Source of the DNA: Methylomonas methanica
GTDB taxonomy: Bacteria > Pseudomonadota > Gammaproteobacteria > Methylococcales > Methylomonadaceae
NCBI RefSeq assembly: GCF_001644035.1
Contig: NZ_LUUG01000093.1
Span: forward strand, 86,865 to 150,864
Reading direction: 5' to 3'
Length of the DNA stretch: 64,000 nt
Shown here in pieces: positions 17,018 to 26,147 of the stretch. The notes beneath the pieces were generated by a model that saw nothing but the letters and a program-made list of their open reading frames with translations, did not search any database and had not been told where the DNA came from. Position 1 is the stretch's first letter; every line of letters starts with the position of its first letter. The translations under genes and the position numbers were made by a program.

Positions 17018-19273
17018 ATGACGCCCATATCCAGCCGTAACGTTGCCGAAAAATGGCGGTTTGCCAGACTCGGCGGTTTCGATCAGGTTGAATTGAAACG
17101 CGGTAGCGATTTAATCGGACTGCCGGAACTGGATCAGAAATTATGGGCGGCACTGAGTTGCCCGACGCACGGATTGTTCTTCGACAACCAAACCCTGGCA
17201 CTGCTGGATACCGATAACGATGGCCGCATCAGAGCCAACGAAGTGATCGAAGCAGTACGTTGGGTGAGTAAAGTGCTGAAAAACCCGGCCGATTTGATTC
17301 AACAAAACACCACCCTGCCGCTGGCGGCGATTAACGATCAAGATGAGGAAGGTCAACAACTGCTGGCCTCCGCCGTCGAGATCTTAAAAAACCTGGGCAA
17401 GGCGGATGCAACGGCAATCACCACCGACGATCTGGCCGATATGACCAAGATTTTCGCCAACACCCAATTCAACGGCGACGGCATTATTCCGGTTAAAGCC
17501 GCCAGCGACGAGGACGGCCAGCAAGCCATCACCGACATCATCGCCTGCTTAGGGGAGATTGAGGATCGTTGCGGCGAGCCGGGCATCAACCTGGAAAAAA
17601 TCGAGCAATTTTTTAAGGATGCCGGCGCTTATTTCGATTGGTGGCAACAGAGCGACGCCGAAGCCGTGCGGATTCGTAATCAAATCGCCGACACCGAAGC
17701 GGCGGCAGCGTTACTGGCCCAATTAAAACCGAAAATCGACGACTTTTTTACCCGCTGCCAACTGGCTGAGTTCGACACCGGCGCGACCGAGTTGTTGAAC
17801 CCGGCCGACAGCCGCTACGAAGAACTGGCCGGCGTCGATCTTTCGGCAAGCAACGAAGAACTGGCTAAATTGCCGCTGGCCGCTATCGTCGCCGGCGCTA
17901 ACTTGCCATTGAATGCCGGCTTGAATCCGGCGTGGCGGTCCACACTAGATCAGTTAAAAACCCTGGTGCTGGCTCCATTACTGGGCGCAGCGGACAGCTT
18001 GTCTTATGCGGAATGGCAAAGCGTGATCGGTCAATTCGCCGATTATCAAGCCTGGTTACAGAAAAAACCGGCCAACGCCGTGGAAGGCTTAGGCCTGGAC
18101 CGCATCAAAACCCTGTTGCAAAGCGATGCACAAGCCAAATTGACCGGCTTAATCGAACAGGATTTAGCGTTGGAACCGCAAGCCACCGCCATCGACTCGG
18201 TCGTGCGCTTGCTGCATTACTACCGCGATCTTTACACCTTATTAAATAACTTCGTGTCGTTTCGCGATTTTTACAGTGCCGAGCCGCACGCTATTTTCCA
18301 GGCCGGCACCTTGTATCTGGACGGCAGAAGCTGTCAATTGTGCGTAAAAGTGGATGATGTGGACAGCCACAGCAAACTGGCCGAACTGAGCAAAATCTTT
18401 CTGGCCTATTGCGTATGCCGTCGGCAAGGCACTAACGAAACGCTGACCATTGCCGCAGCGTTTACCGGTGGCGACAGCGACAATTTGCGCGTCGGCCGCA
18501 ACGGCGTGTTTTACGACCGCAACGGCGTGGATTGGGACGCGACCATCGTCAAAATTATCGAAAATCCAATCAGCGTCAGGGAAGCATTCTGGTCGCCGTA
18601 CAAACGCGTCGCCCGGATGATTAACGAACAACTGGAAAAAAGCGCGGCGGCCCGCGACAAAGCGGCTAACGAAAATACCTTTAAAGGGATTTCCGAAGCA
18701 GGCGCTCACGCCGGACAAGGCAAGGAACCGCCGGCACCGTTCGATGTTGGCAAATTTGCCGGTATTTTCGCCGCCATCGGTTTGGCAATCGGCGCGATCG
18801 GCACTGCACTGGCCGCCGTACTGGGCAGCTTCATGGGCTTACAATGGTGGCAAATGCCGCTGGCCATCATCGGCGTGATGCTGGCAATTTCCGGCCCCTC
18901 CATGTTTATCGCGTATTTGAAACTGCGCCAACGCAATCTGGCGCCGGTACTGGATGCTTGTGGTTGGGCGGTGAATGCCAAGGCCTTTATCAACATCCCC
19001 TTCGGCGGCTTGTTGACCGGCGTCGCCAAATTACCGAAAGACGCGGAAATGCAAATGGTCGATCCGTTCGGAGAAAAGAAAAGCCATTGGCAAAGCTATG
19101 TGTTTTTGCTGATCCTGCTAGCCGGAGCGGCCTACGCCTGGCAAAAAGGCTATATCGGGCCTAAACAAGAACCGGAAAAAGCTGCGCAAGTTGAGGAAAA
19201 AGCGGCGGTGGCTAAAGCTGAAGCAGCTGCTCCGGCAGCGGTTCCGGCTAAACCTGCGGAACCGACCAAGTAA
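17018..19273 (+). CDS. EF-hand domain membrane protein of unknown function
   Basis: 751 residues from the ATG preceded by AGGAG at 8-base spacing; an upstream GTG is less likely. A canonical 12-residue calcium loop, DTDNDGRIRANE, lies at about residues 63-74, and a degenerate second one (NTQFNGDGIIPV) near 150. The long middle (200-540) is helical and Asp/Ala/Leu-rich. Three membrane helices follow at about 590-625, 630-650 and 700-720 (FAAIGLAIGAIGTALAAVLG; PLAIIGVMLAISGPSMFIAY; YVFLLILLAGAAYAW). The tail is a low-complexity Ala/Glu/Lys/Pro stretch. Calcium-responsive membrane scaffold is a guess. Probably cotranscribed with the preceding metallopeptidase candidate. Confidence 0.7.
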   Translation: MTPISSRNVAEKWRFARLGGFDQVELKRGSDLIGLPELDQKLWAALSCPTHGLFFDNQTLALLDTDNDGRIRANEVIEAVRWVSKVLKNPADLIQQNTTLPLAAINDQDEEGQQLLASAVEILKNLGKADATAITTDDLADMTKIFANTQFNGDGIIPVKAASDEDGQQAITDIIACLGEIEDRCGEPGINLEKIEQFFKDAGAYFDWWQQSDAEAVRIRNQIADTEAAAALLAQLKPKIDDFFTRCQLAEFDTGATELLNPADSRYEELAGVDLSASNEELAKLPLAAIVAGANLPLNAGLNPAWRSTLDQLKTLVLAPLLGAADSLSYAEWQSVIGQFADYQAWLQKKPANAVEGLGLDRIKTLLQSDAQAKLTGLIEQDLALEPQATAIDSVVRLLHYYRDLYTLLNNFVSFRDFYSAEPHAIFQAGTLYLDGRSCQLCVKVDDVDSHSKLAELSKIFLAYCVCRRQGTNETLTIAAAFTGGDSDNLRVGRNGVFYDRNGVDWDATIVKIIENPISVREAFWSPYKRVARMINEQLEKSAAARDKAANENTFKGISEAGAHAGQGKEPPAPFDVGKFAGIFAAIGLAIGAIGTALAAVLGSFMGLQWWQMPLAIIGVMLAISGPSMFIAYLKLRQRNLAPVLDACGWAVNAKAFINIPFGGLLTGVAKLPKDAEMQMVDPFGEKKSHWQSYVFLLILLAGAAYAWQKGYIGPKQEPEKAAQVEEKAAVAKAEAAAPAAVPAKPAEPTK

Positions 19274-19291
19274 ACCTTTCGTTGCAAACCA

Positions 19292-19325
19292 CCGGAGCAA
19301 CGGCTATTACAGGCTGTTGCTCCGG
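19292..19325 (+). terminator. Stem-loop after the EF-hand gene
   Basis: CCGGAGCAAC and GTTGCTCCGG make a perfect 10-bp stem with a 14-base loop, 18 bases after the stop codon. No T-run follows, so it may be a processing or stability hairpin instead of an intrinsic terminator. Confidence 0.5.
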
Positions 19326-19517
19326 TCACATCGTATGGACTAGATTTTTAAAGTGGTTGCTACCAGTAAAAAAATATCTTGTAGTTGACTGGCACTTTCT
19401 AAATTTCAGGACTTACTGCTCTTAAAATAAGTTAAGCCATATTCATGAGAAAATAGTTTCCTGAAATGTAAAAGAGATTCCGACGGCCGAGAAATTGATC
19501 ACCAGACGCTACAAGTA

Positions 19518-20495
19518 ATGCGGCAGCAGGCGGTCAAAGCGGTGAAAAATGGGCAGACGGCGGCCAGCGTGGCGGCGGCGATGGGTGTCAACATTCGCAC
19601 GGTGTTTCGTTGGTTGTCCGACTTTGCAACCGGCGGTCAAAATGCGTTGCTGGCCAAAAAGATTACCGGACGCCCGCCGCTGGTGACGCCCGACGAAATG
19701 CGCTGGATCGCCGAGACCGTGCGGGACAAAACGCCGTGGCAAATGAAGCTGGAGTTCGGCTTGTGGACCTTGTCGTTGATAGGCGAAATCATTCACCGCC
19801 AGTTTGGCAAACGCCTGACCGCGCCGAGTGTGGGACGGATCATGCGGTTGCTGGGTTTTACGCCGCAAAAGCCCTTGTATCGGCCGTGGCAGCAGGACCC
19901 GGTCTTGGTGGAAAAATGGCAGTCGGAGGAATTTCCGGCGCTGAAGGCAGACGCCAAACGCACCGGTGCGGTCATCTATTTTGCCGATGAAGCCGGCGTA
20001 CGTTCTGACTTTCATGCCGGCACCACCTGGGCGCCGGTCGGGCGGACGCCGACTGTAAAGACGACCGGACGAAGATATGGTTTGAATCTGATCTCAGCCG
20101 TCAGCGCACGGGGCGACTTTCGCTTCATGATGCAGGAAGGCAACGTCACCGCCGAGGTGTTTGTCGAATTCCTGAAACGTCTGCTACGCGGTGCCGAACA
20201 GCCGATCATTTTGGTCGTCGACGGCCATCCGATTCATAAGGCTAAGATCGTTAAAACCTTTGTGGAGCAACAGCAAGGTCGGTTGCACTTGGTGTTTCTG
20301 CCACCGTACGCGACACAACTCAATCCGGACAAACAAGTGTGAGGCTATATCAAACCGCGCGTCGCCAAGCAAATGCCGGAAAATAAAATCGAATTAAAGA
20401 AACTCGTCCAATCCGCCATGCATCGCTTACAGAAACTCCCGGATGTCGTGAAATCTTTCTTCAGGCATCCAGAATGTCAATATGCTGGCGAGTGA
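19518..20495 (+). pseudogene. IS630-family transposase, inactivated
   Basis: The first 274 codons encode an IS630 transposase: N-terminal helix-turn-helix (SVAAAMGVNIRTVFRWLSDF), GRPP linker, first catalytic Asp (FADEAGV) and second (VVDGHPIHK). The last part of the catalytic motif reads LPPYATQLNPDKQV-stop, where family members have LNPDEQVWGYIKP. The third catalytic residue Glu is therefore Lys, and the Trp codon is TGA at 20340-20342. After this stop the same frame stays open for another 50 codons (GYIKPRVAKQMPENK... to YAGE), ending at 20495. No good start codon is seen upstream of the internal ATG at 19518, although the frame is readable back to about 19460. Terminal inverted repeats could not be placed with confidence. 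Confidence 0.9.
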
Positions 20496-20727
20496 CAATA
20501 CTTTCTTTATGAGTAGTATCAAGGAGGTATATACTTTCCTCGAGCAGGAGCTATAAACGCAATCGTTAGCACTTTTGAGAAAGCCGCGATGAAATTTGAT
20601 CAAAAATAAAAACCAGATGCTGGATGCTTATCAAAAATGATATTTTTATTGACGGTGAAACAAAAGAATTTTTAATGCATTGAATATTGATATGTCTTTT
20701 TTATAATTAATTACAACGGCTATAAAA

Positions 20728-21414
20728 ATGGAACAAAACTCAGAATACTTTCGAATTTCACGGCCTGAAATAGTCAAGTTTCTCCCTAGCCATTATAAAA
20801 AGGTATTAGAAATAGGTTGTGGTGAAGGATGCTTCAGGAAAAATTTAACTGATTCATCTGAGGTTTGGGGTATAGAACCAACTATAGCAGGAAATGTTGC
20901 TGCAAGAAGTTTTTTTAAAGTTCTTAACGGCTTTTATCATGACGTTTATAACGACTTACCTGACAATTATTTTGATTTAGTAATATGCAACGATGTTATT
21001 GAACATATGCCTGATCATAATCAGTTTCTAGTTTCAATAAAAAATAAAATGACAACTGACGGGTGCATTGTCGGATCGATACCCAATGTAAGATATATTG
21101 GCAATCTATATGATTTTCTTATAAAAAAAGATTGGTTTTATGACACTTCAGGAATTTTAGATTATACTCATTTGCGCTTTTTTACAGAAAAAAGCTTACA
21201 AAGAACCTTTCTTCAAAATGAATATTTAATCGAAGATCTGCGCGGCATCAATAGTGAATTTAAGAAGCCTTTGCCAGTTTATTCAAAAAAACATGCGAAA
21301 GACATTGTGAAAAGACTTTTGCTATTATCAATATTGCTTATAACTTTAGGAACATGGAAAGACGTTCAATTTTTCCAATTTGCATTTCGTATAAAAAAGT
21401 TTAAAAAAATATAA
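20728..21414 (+). CDS. Class I SAM-dependent methyltransferase, AT-rich
   Basis: 228 residues. SAM-binding motif I is VLEIGCGEGCFRKNL, the acidic end of strand 2 is WGIEP, and the post-II motif is FDLVICNDVIEHMPDH, as in Methyltransf_23-type enzymes often found in polysaccharide gene clusters. The C-terminal 40 residues are hydrophobic then basic (LLLLSILLITLGTWK...RIKKFKKI), suggesting membrane association. Base composition is much richer in A+T than all neighbours, and it follows a decayed IS630, both signs of horizontal transfer. No sugar-related gene is adjacent; substrate unknown. Confidence 0.75.
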   Translation: MEQNSEYFRISRPEIVKFLPSHYKKVLEIGCGEGCFRKNLTDSSEVWGIEPTIAGNVAARSFFKVLNGFYHDVYNDLPDNYFDLVICNDVIEHMPDHNQFLVSIKNKMTTDGCIVGSIPNVRYIGNLYDFLIKKDWFYDTSGILDYTHLRFFTEKSLQRTFLQNEYLIEDLRGINSEFKKPLPVYSKKHAKDIVKRLLLLSILLITLGTWKDVQFFQFAFRIKKFKKI

Positions 21415-21663
21415 CATATTTACAAGGAAAGACCGTAAAGCCTATCCCTAGCGCACCGACAGACTTAGCGGTATTGCGCGGCATTTTTAAGCCAATCAAA
21501 CTCATAAATATCCACCAATATCCGCCCGATTTAAAGCAATGGCTCCAATTAGTGGGCAGAGAAACTTTGGCCACCCTAAATTGGATATGGCTTATTCAAT
21601 TGAAACAAAATACCTGTTGGGTTTGGTGCAAATCGGCATTCATCACCCTAACCCTCGAGTTCC

Positions 21664-22446
21664 TCACGGCGCAATCATGCCATTGTGCAAATAGCTTTCT
21701 TCGTAATTAAATACGATATTCGCATCCGGCAAGACCAGTGCTTCGTCCTTGCCCTTGTAATCCAGACGAAACAATAAATCCTTGATGATGTTGATCCGGG
21801 CGGATTGTTTATCGTCCGATCTGACGATGGTCCAGGGCGCAGATAGATGGTGGGTTCTGGCAAACATGATGTTGCGGGCTTCGCTGTATTGCTGCCAGTG
21901 TTTCTGGGCTTCCTTGTCGATGGGGCTGATTTTCCATTGCTTGAGCGGATCTTTTTGCCGCTGCTTTAAGCGTTCTTTTTGCTCGGCTTTACTGATGTCC
22001 AGATAGTATTTCAGCAACTTGATGCCGGAGCGCACCAGCAGTTGTTCGTAATGGGCGACGGTTTCGATGAACTCGTGATATTCGTCATCGGTGCAAAAGC
22101 CCATCACCCGCTCGACGCCGGCCCGGTTATACCAACTGCGATTGAATAACACCATTTCCTGGGCGGCCGGCAAATGGTGGGTGTAGCGTTGAAAATACCA
22201 GGTACTCAGGTCGCGGTCGGACGGCTTGCCTAGTGCCACCACCCGAATTTCTCTAGGGCTAAGATGTTGAATGATGCGTTTGATGGTGCCGTCCTTGCCC
22301 CCGGCATCGCGGCCTTCCAGAATAATCAGGATTTTGTCGCCATGTTTGATAATGTGGTTCTGCAACTTGACCAATTCCACCTGCAATTGCTGCAAAGTGT
22401 CCTTGTAGACTTGTTTATCGGCTTTTGGTGGGTGCTTTTTGCTCAT
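21664..22446 (-). CDS. ppk2: Polyphosphate kinase 2 (PPK2) family protein
   Basis: About 260 residues from MSKKHPPKADK; this start avoids overlap with the upstream gene and has AGG upstream. Walker A is EGRDAGGKDG, followed by the family signature RVVALGKPSDRDLSTWYFQRY, FNRSWYNRAGVE (Walker B region) and SAPWTIVRSDDKQSARIN. PPK2 enzymes transfer phosphate between polyphosphate and nucleotides. A single PPK2 domain of this length matches the class I type (ADP to ATP or GDP to GTP). It is last in an operon with a hemerythrin kinase and its response regulator, which suggests a stress or energy response. Confidence 0.9.
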   Translation of the reverse strand: MSKKHPPKADKQVYKDTLQQLQVELVKLQNHIIKHGDKILIILEGRDAGGKDGTIKRIIQHLSPREIRVVALGKPSDRDLSTWYFQRYTHHLPAAQEMVLFNRSWYNRAGVERVMGFCTDDEYHEFIETVAHYEQLLVRSGIKLLKYYLDISKAEQKERLKQRQKDPLKQWKISPIDKEAQKHWQQYSEARNIMFARTHHLSAPWTIVRSDDKQSARINIIKDLLFRLDYKGKDEALVLPDANIVFNYEESYLHNGMIAP

Positions 22447-22489
22447 ATTTACCTGCCTGTCTAAAATGGTTTCCGCTGTTCCGGCCAAA

Positions 22490-23809
22490 TCAACCGCTTT
22501 GATGATCACTGCCCATTCTTACCCGCAAAATCAGGTTTTTCTTGTGCTTCCTGAGTTCCAGAATATCCTCGACATTTTTTTCGTTGAGAATCTGGTTCTT
22601 CAAATACAGGACCTCGTTACAAATAATCTCGGCGGCTTCCATGCCCGCTTGCAGTTGGGTCCAGGAAATTTCGATAATCGGCCGTTCATCGACGGTTTCT
22701 GATTCGGCGAGCAAAGCCAGGAAGGTATCGACCACCAGCGGATCGTAGTCTTTGGCTTTTTTACTCAGCAGGCGCACTTTCACTTGCTCGGTCGTCATCG
22801 CGGTGCCGGTGATCGAGCCGTCCAGATAATTGATATAGTCGCGCACCAAGGTCAGTATCCTCGCACCCAAGGGTATTTCCGAACCAGCCCAACCCAAAGG
22901 TTGACCGGAACCGTCGAAATGCTCGTATTGCGCGGCGATTAGTTCGGCGGCGTTATGCAGGGGTTCCAGGCCTTTTAATAGCGATTGCCCTTCCAAGGCA
23001 TGGTTTAAATAACGTTTACGTTGCTGGCTGTTCATGCTCAATAAGCACTGGGTCAGCAAACTATCCGGCAAGCTCATTTTGCCGATTTGCAGCAACAACC
23101 CTGCGTATACTAAATCCTTCAGCGCGGCGGCATCCATCCCCAGCCGCCGCCCGACTTCCCTGGCATTTTCCGCCACATATTTGGCATGACCGCTTTTGAT
23201 ACCCGGCCGCATTTCGATGGTTTTCGCGAACACCTTAACCGAATCGGCATACTGTTTTTTCAAGGCATCATGGGCTTGATCGATCAGTTGCAAGGACTTT
23301 CGCAGCTGTTCGGTGCGTTTTTCGACCTTGTCTTCCAAACCAGCGTTCAGCTCTTTCAACTCCTGATTTTGCCGGTTGATAATTTCAAACAGTTGCCGGC
23401 GCTCGTCGCGCAAGCGCTTTTGTTCCAGCGCGTTGTTCACCAGAATTTTTAGCTCGTTGTCTTCCCAAGGCTTGCTGCAATAACTGTAGATTTTGCCTTT
23501 GTTGACGGCGGCGATGGTCGATTCAATGTCGGCATAGCCGGTCAATAAAATCCGCACGATATTTGGCCAGCGTTCGGCCGCTCTGGTCAGAAACTCGGCA
23601 CCATCCATCTGCGGCATGCGCATGTCGGAGATAATCAGATCGATAGGATGTTGCGCCAAAATTTCCAGGCCGTCGGCGCCGCCCTCCGCCATATAGACTT
23701 GATATTCCGCACCGCGAAACAAGCGGCGCAAGGCCTTCAACACATTAGGCTCGTCATCGACGAATAATAAATTGGCAACGGTTTGCGGGTCTTGGGAAAG
23801 CTCGGTCAT
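22490..23809 (-). CDS. Response regulator with degenerate HD-GYP output domain
   Basis: 439 residues. The N-terminal REC domain is complete: FVDDEP, phospho-acceptor Asp in LIISDMRMPQMDG, LLTG, and Lys in CSKPW. A coiled coil (about 125-185) leads to an HD-GYP fold. Here the metal-binding motifs are lost: LHDIGK is replaced by LLQIGK, HHE-x-x-DG by QYEHFDG, and GYP by GQP. The upstream GHAKYVAENAREVG histidine remains. A c-di-GMP phosphodiesterase activity is therefore unlikely; a binding or protein-interaction role is inferred. It starts 20 bases after the hemerythrin histidine kinase, its probable partner. Confidence 0.85.
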   Translation of the reverse strand: MTELSQDPQTVANLLFVDDEPNVLKALRRLFRGAEYQVYMAEGGADGLEILAQHPIDLIISDMRMPQMDGAEFLTRAAERWPNIVRILLTGYADIESTIAAVNKGKIYSYCSKPWEDNELKILVNNALEQKRLRDERRQLFEIINRQNQELKELNAGLEDKVEKRTEQLRKSLQLIDQAHDALKKQYADSVKVFAKTIEMRPGIKSGHAKYVAENAREVGRRLGMDAAALKDLVYAGLLLQIGKMSLPDSLLTQCLLSMNSQQRKRYLNHALEGQSLLKGLEPLHNAAELIAAQYEHFDGSGQPLGWAGSEIPLGARILTLVRDYINYLDGSITGTAMTTEQVKVRLLSKKAKDYDPLVVDTFLALLAESETVDERPIIEISWTQLQAGMEAAEIICNEVLYLKNQILNEKNVEDILELRKHKKNLILRVRMGSDHQSG

Positions 23810-23828
23810 GGCGCGGCTGCGATATTCG

Positions 23829-25613
23829 TTAACTGGCAGGGGTACAGGTCGGCAAATAAATCCGGAACCGAGTTCCTCGCCCGATTTCCGAATCTATCTC
23901 GATGCGACCATGATGATCCTGGATGATTTTATACGACAACGACAAACCCAGGCCGGTACCTTTACCAACCGGTTTAGTGGTAAAAAACGGATCGAATATC
24001 CGCGCTTGGGTAGCTTCGTTCATACCCTGGCCGTTATCCTCCACTTCGACCCACAGCCAATCGGCATCCTGATAACCGGTACGCACCGTAATTTTGCCGA
24101 AGTCCTCAATGGCTTGCGAGGCGTTGACCAACAGGTTCATGAATACCTGATTCAGTTGCGCGCCAACACATTCGAAGGGTTTAATGCCGCCATATTCCTT
24201 GACGACTTCGGCTTTGTATTTGAGCTCGTTGTTGATGATGTTCAAGGTAGCATCGATGCCGGCTTCCAGATCGAATATTTCCCTGCCCTGCTTATCGATC
24301 CGGGAAAAATCGCGTAGATCCTGGACGATTTTCTTGGCGCGGTTGGCGCCTTCCAGAGACTCTTCCACCAAATCGGCGGCATCACCTTTCAGAAAATCCA
24401 AATCGACCGCTGTTTTAAACTGTTTAAACGCTTGCACATCCGGGTGGTTATCCGCCAATTGCCCGGCCAGAAGCTCAGCCAGCTCCGCGGCTCTGGTGAG
24501 TTCTTGTATATATTGTTTAAGGCTATTCAGGTTGGAATAAATATAACCCAGCGGATTATTGATCTCGTGCGCCACGCCAGCCGCCAATTGGCCTATCGAG
24601 GCCATCTTTTCGGACTGCACCAAATGAGCCTGGGTTTCCTGGAGTTGCTGATTAAGCAGGGTTTGCTGGTTTTTCTCGAGCTCCAGGGTCTGATTAGCCT
24701 CTGTCAACGCCTGGGTGCGCTCCCTGACCCGCTCTTCCAGTTGCTGATTGATTTTCAGCAAAGCGCTTTCCGCCTGCTTTTGCGTGCTGATATCCATGCC
24801 GCAGCCCATCAAGCCGGCGAATTCGCCACTTTTGCGCACCCTGGGCACCGCAGTTTCCAAAATCCACACCACCGCTCCGTCCGGTGCGTATAAGCGGTAT
24901 TGGATTTTGAACTTGGTTAACTCGGCCGCAGCTTGCTGATAAGCCTGCACCACTTTGTCTCTGTCCTCGGCGTGTATGGTATTTAACCACTGGCGCCGGT
25001 CAACAAAGCCGCGCTGGATATTGAACGTTTTAAACCAGAAGCGATTACAAAAAATCGGCAGGTTTTTAGCATTGGTTATCCAGATCAGAGCCGGCAGATG
25101 ATCGGCAAGCTCCTTGAAACGCTCTTCACTTTCCCGCAAAGCTGAATATAGATTGCTGTGTAAAATATCGACATGTTCATCCTTATCGATACTAACTTGC
25201 TCGGCGTCGATGCCTTGAATAAGACTGATCGCCATCAACTTGTCGGTTTTTAAAATATGGTGGCAAAGCCAGTCCACCAAAAAATCCAACAGATCCTTGG
25301 AAATGACCGAAACATCGGATTGCGCCTCGACATGCACTTGTTGCATTTTATCGATAAATTCTTGATGCTGCTGGCAATGCTGGGCCTGCATCCGCAGATT
25401 GAAGCCTGCCTCCATCATCAGTTGCTCTTCGTGTTGGAAATGATCTACGGTGTAATCGACTAACTGCTTGACGGTCTCCAGCACGGTTTGCAGGTCGGCA
25501 CCCAAGGCGTTTAATTCATCCAGGCGATTAATCAGCGCGACCAGATGCCGATGCTGATTATCCACACTGTCTATACCGACCAGCAGTTGGTCGTTCCACG
25601 TTAAAATACTCAT
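23829..25613 (-). CDS. Hemerythrin-PAS sensor histidine kinase
   Basis: 594 residues. Residues 1-130 form a bacteriohemerythrin with all expected di-iron ligands visible: DNQHRHL, HFQHEEQLM, QHCQQHQEF and WLCHHILKTD. A PAS domain follows (about 165-285), then a coiled coil, a HisKA domain with the phospho-acceptor in GVAHEINNPLGYI, and a HATPase domain with N box (QVFMNLLVNASQAIE), G1 (VEDNGQGM) and G2 (GKGTGLGLSL). No membrane segment: a cytoplasmic kinase. Oxygen or redox sensing by the di-iron site is inferred from the domain. Forms an operon with the response regulator and ppk2. Confidence 0.92.
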   Translation of the reverse strand: MSILTWNDQLLVGIDSVDNQHRHLVALINRLDELNALGADLQTVLETVKQLVDYTVDHFQHEEQLMMEAGFNLRMQAQHCQQHQEFIDKMQQVHVEAQSDVSVISKDLLDFLVDWLCHHILKTDKLMAISLIQGIDAEQVSIDKDEHVDILHSNLYSALRESEERFKELADHLPALIWITNAKNLPIFCNRFWFKTFNIQRGFVDRRQWLNTIHAEDRDKVVQAYQQAAAELTKFKIQYRLYAPDGAVVWILETAVPRVRKSGEFAGLMGCGMDISTQKQAESALLKINQQLEERVRERTQALTEANQTLELEKNQQTLLNQQLQETQAHLVQSEKMASIGQLAAGVAHEINNPLGYIYSNLNSLKQYIQELTRAAELAELLAGQLADNHPDVQAFKQFKTAVDLDFLKGDAADLVEESLEGANRAKKIVQDLRDFSRIDKQGREIFDLEAGIDATLNIINNELKYKAEVVKEYGGIKPFECVGAQLNQVFMNLLVNASQAIEDFGKITVRTGYQDADWLWVEVEDNGQGMNEATQARIFDPFFTTKPVGKGTGLGLSLSYKIIQDHHGRIEIDSEIGRGTRFRIYLPTCTPAS

Positions 25614-25715
25614 CCGCGATCCATTCTTAGCAGGGTCAAGTCTGATTACCGACCTCTGGCATTATGGCACAATGCATTTACTCTGCCGGTTTTTTCAAGA
25701 CTCAGGTTTATTGGT

Positions 25716-26123
25716 ATGGATATTCAAGATTTCGACGGTTTACGCGCTTTGCTGGACTCAACGTTTCCGAAAACCTGCCGCAGTTGCGGTTACGTATATA
25801 TCTCGGCCGAGCAGTTTTTTATCGAAACCCAAGACATGCCCCATGGTCGTTCATCGTTACGGTCGGCCATCGAGGACGATGGCTTAATTCTAGTGGAAGT
25901 ATTCAGAAACTGCCGCTGTGGCTCCACGCTGATGGACGAGTTCGGCTGTCGGCGCGATCAAAGCGCAGCCGGTCTAAAACGGCGCCAGGCTTTCGACAAT
26001 ATGTTGCGTGCCATGCAAGCCCGAAACATCGCCACAGACGCTGCCCGCATGGAGATCATCAAGTTTTTACAAGGTCAACCCAATACGCTGGTGGCAATGC
26101 TGAATATCGAACTGCTCCCCTAG
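25716..26123 (+). CDS. Small protein with a probable zinc-binding Cys cluster
   Basis: 135 residues, no signal peptide. CRSCGYVY near residue 21 and NCRCGSTLMDEFGCRRD near residue 65 supply five cysteines suitable for a zinc ribbon. The C-terminal half is helical and basic (AAGLKRRQAFDNMLRAMQARNI). Not assigned to a named family here. Divergent from the hemerythrin kinase and convergent with uup (24 bases between stop codons). It is called over the longer overlapping frame because of the Cys pattern and its clean fit between neighbours. Confidence 0.6.
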   Translation: MDIQDFDGLRALLDSTFPKTCRSCGYVYISAEQFFIETQDMPHGRSSLRSAIEDDGLILVEVFRNCRCGSTLMDEFGCRRDQSAAGLKRRQAFDNMLRAMQARNIATDAARMEIIKFLQGQPNTLVAMLNIELLP

Positions 26124-26147
26124 CGATGCATTACCGGCCGGAAACTC

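Noticed and set aside
21474..21710. 78-codon plus-strand ORF between the methyltransferase and ppk2
   Set aside because: Its last part lies antisense to the ppk2 C-terminus; no ribosome binding site and no family resemblance.
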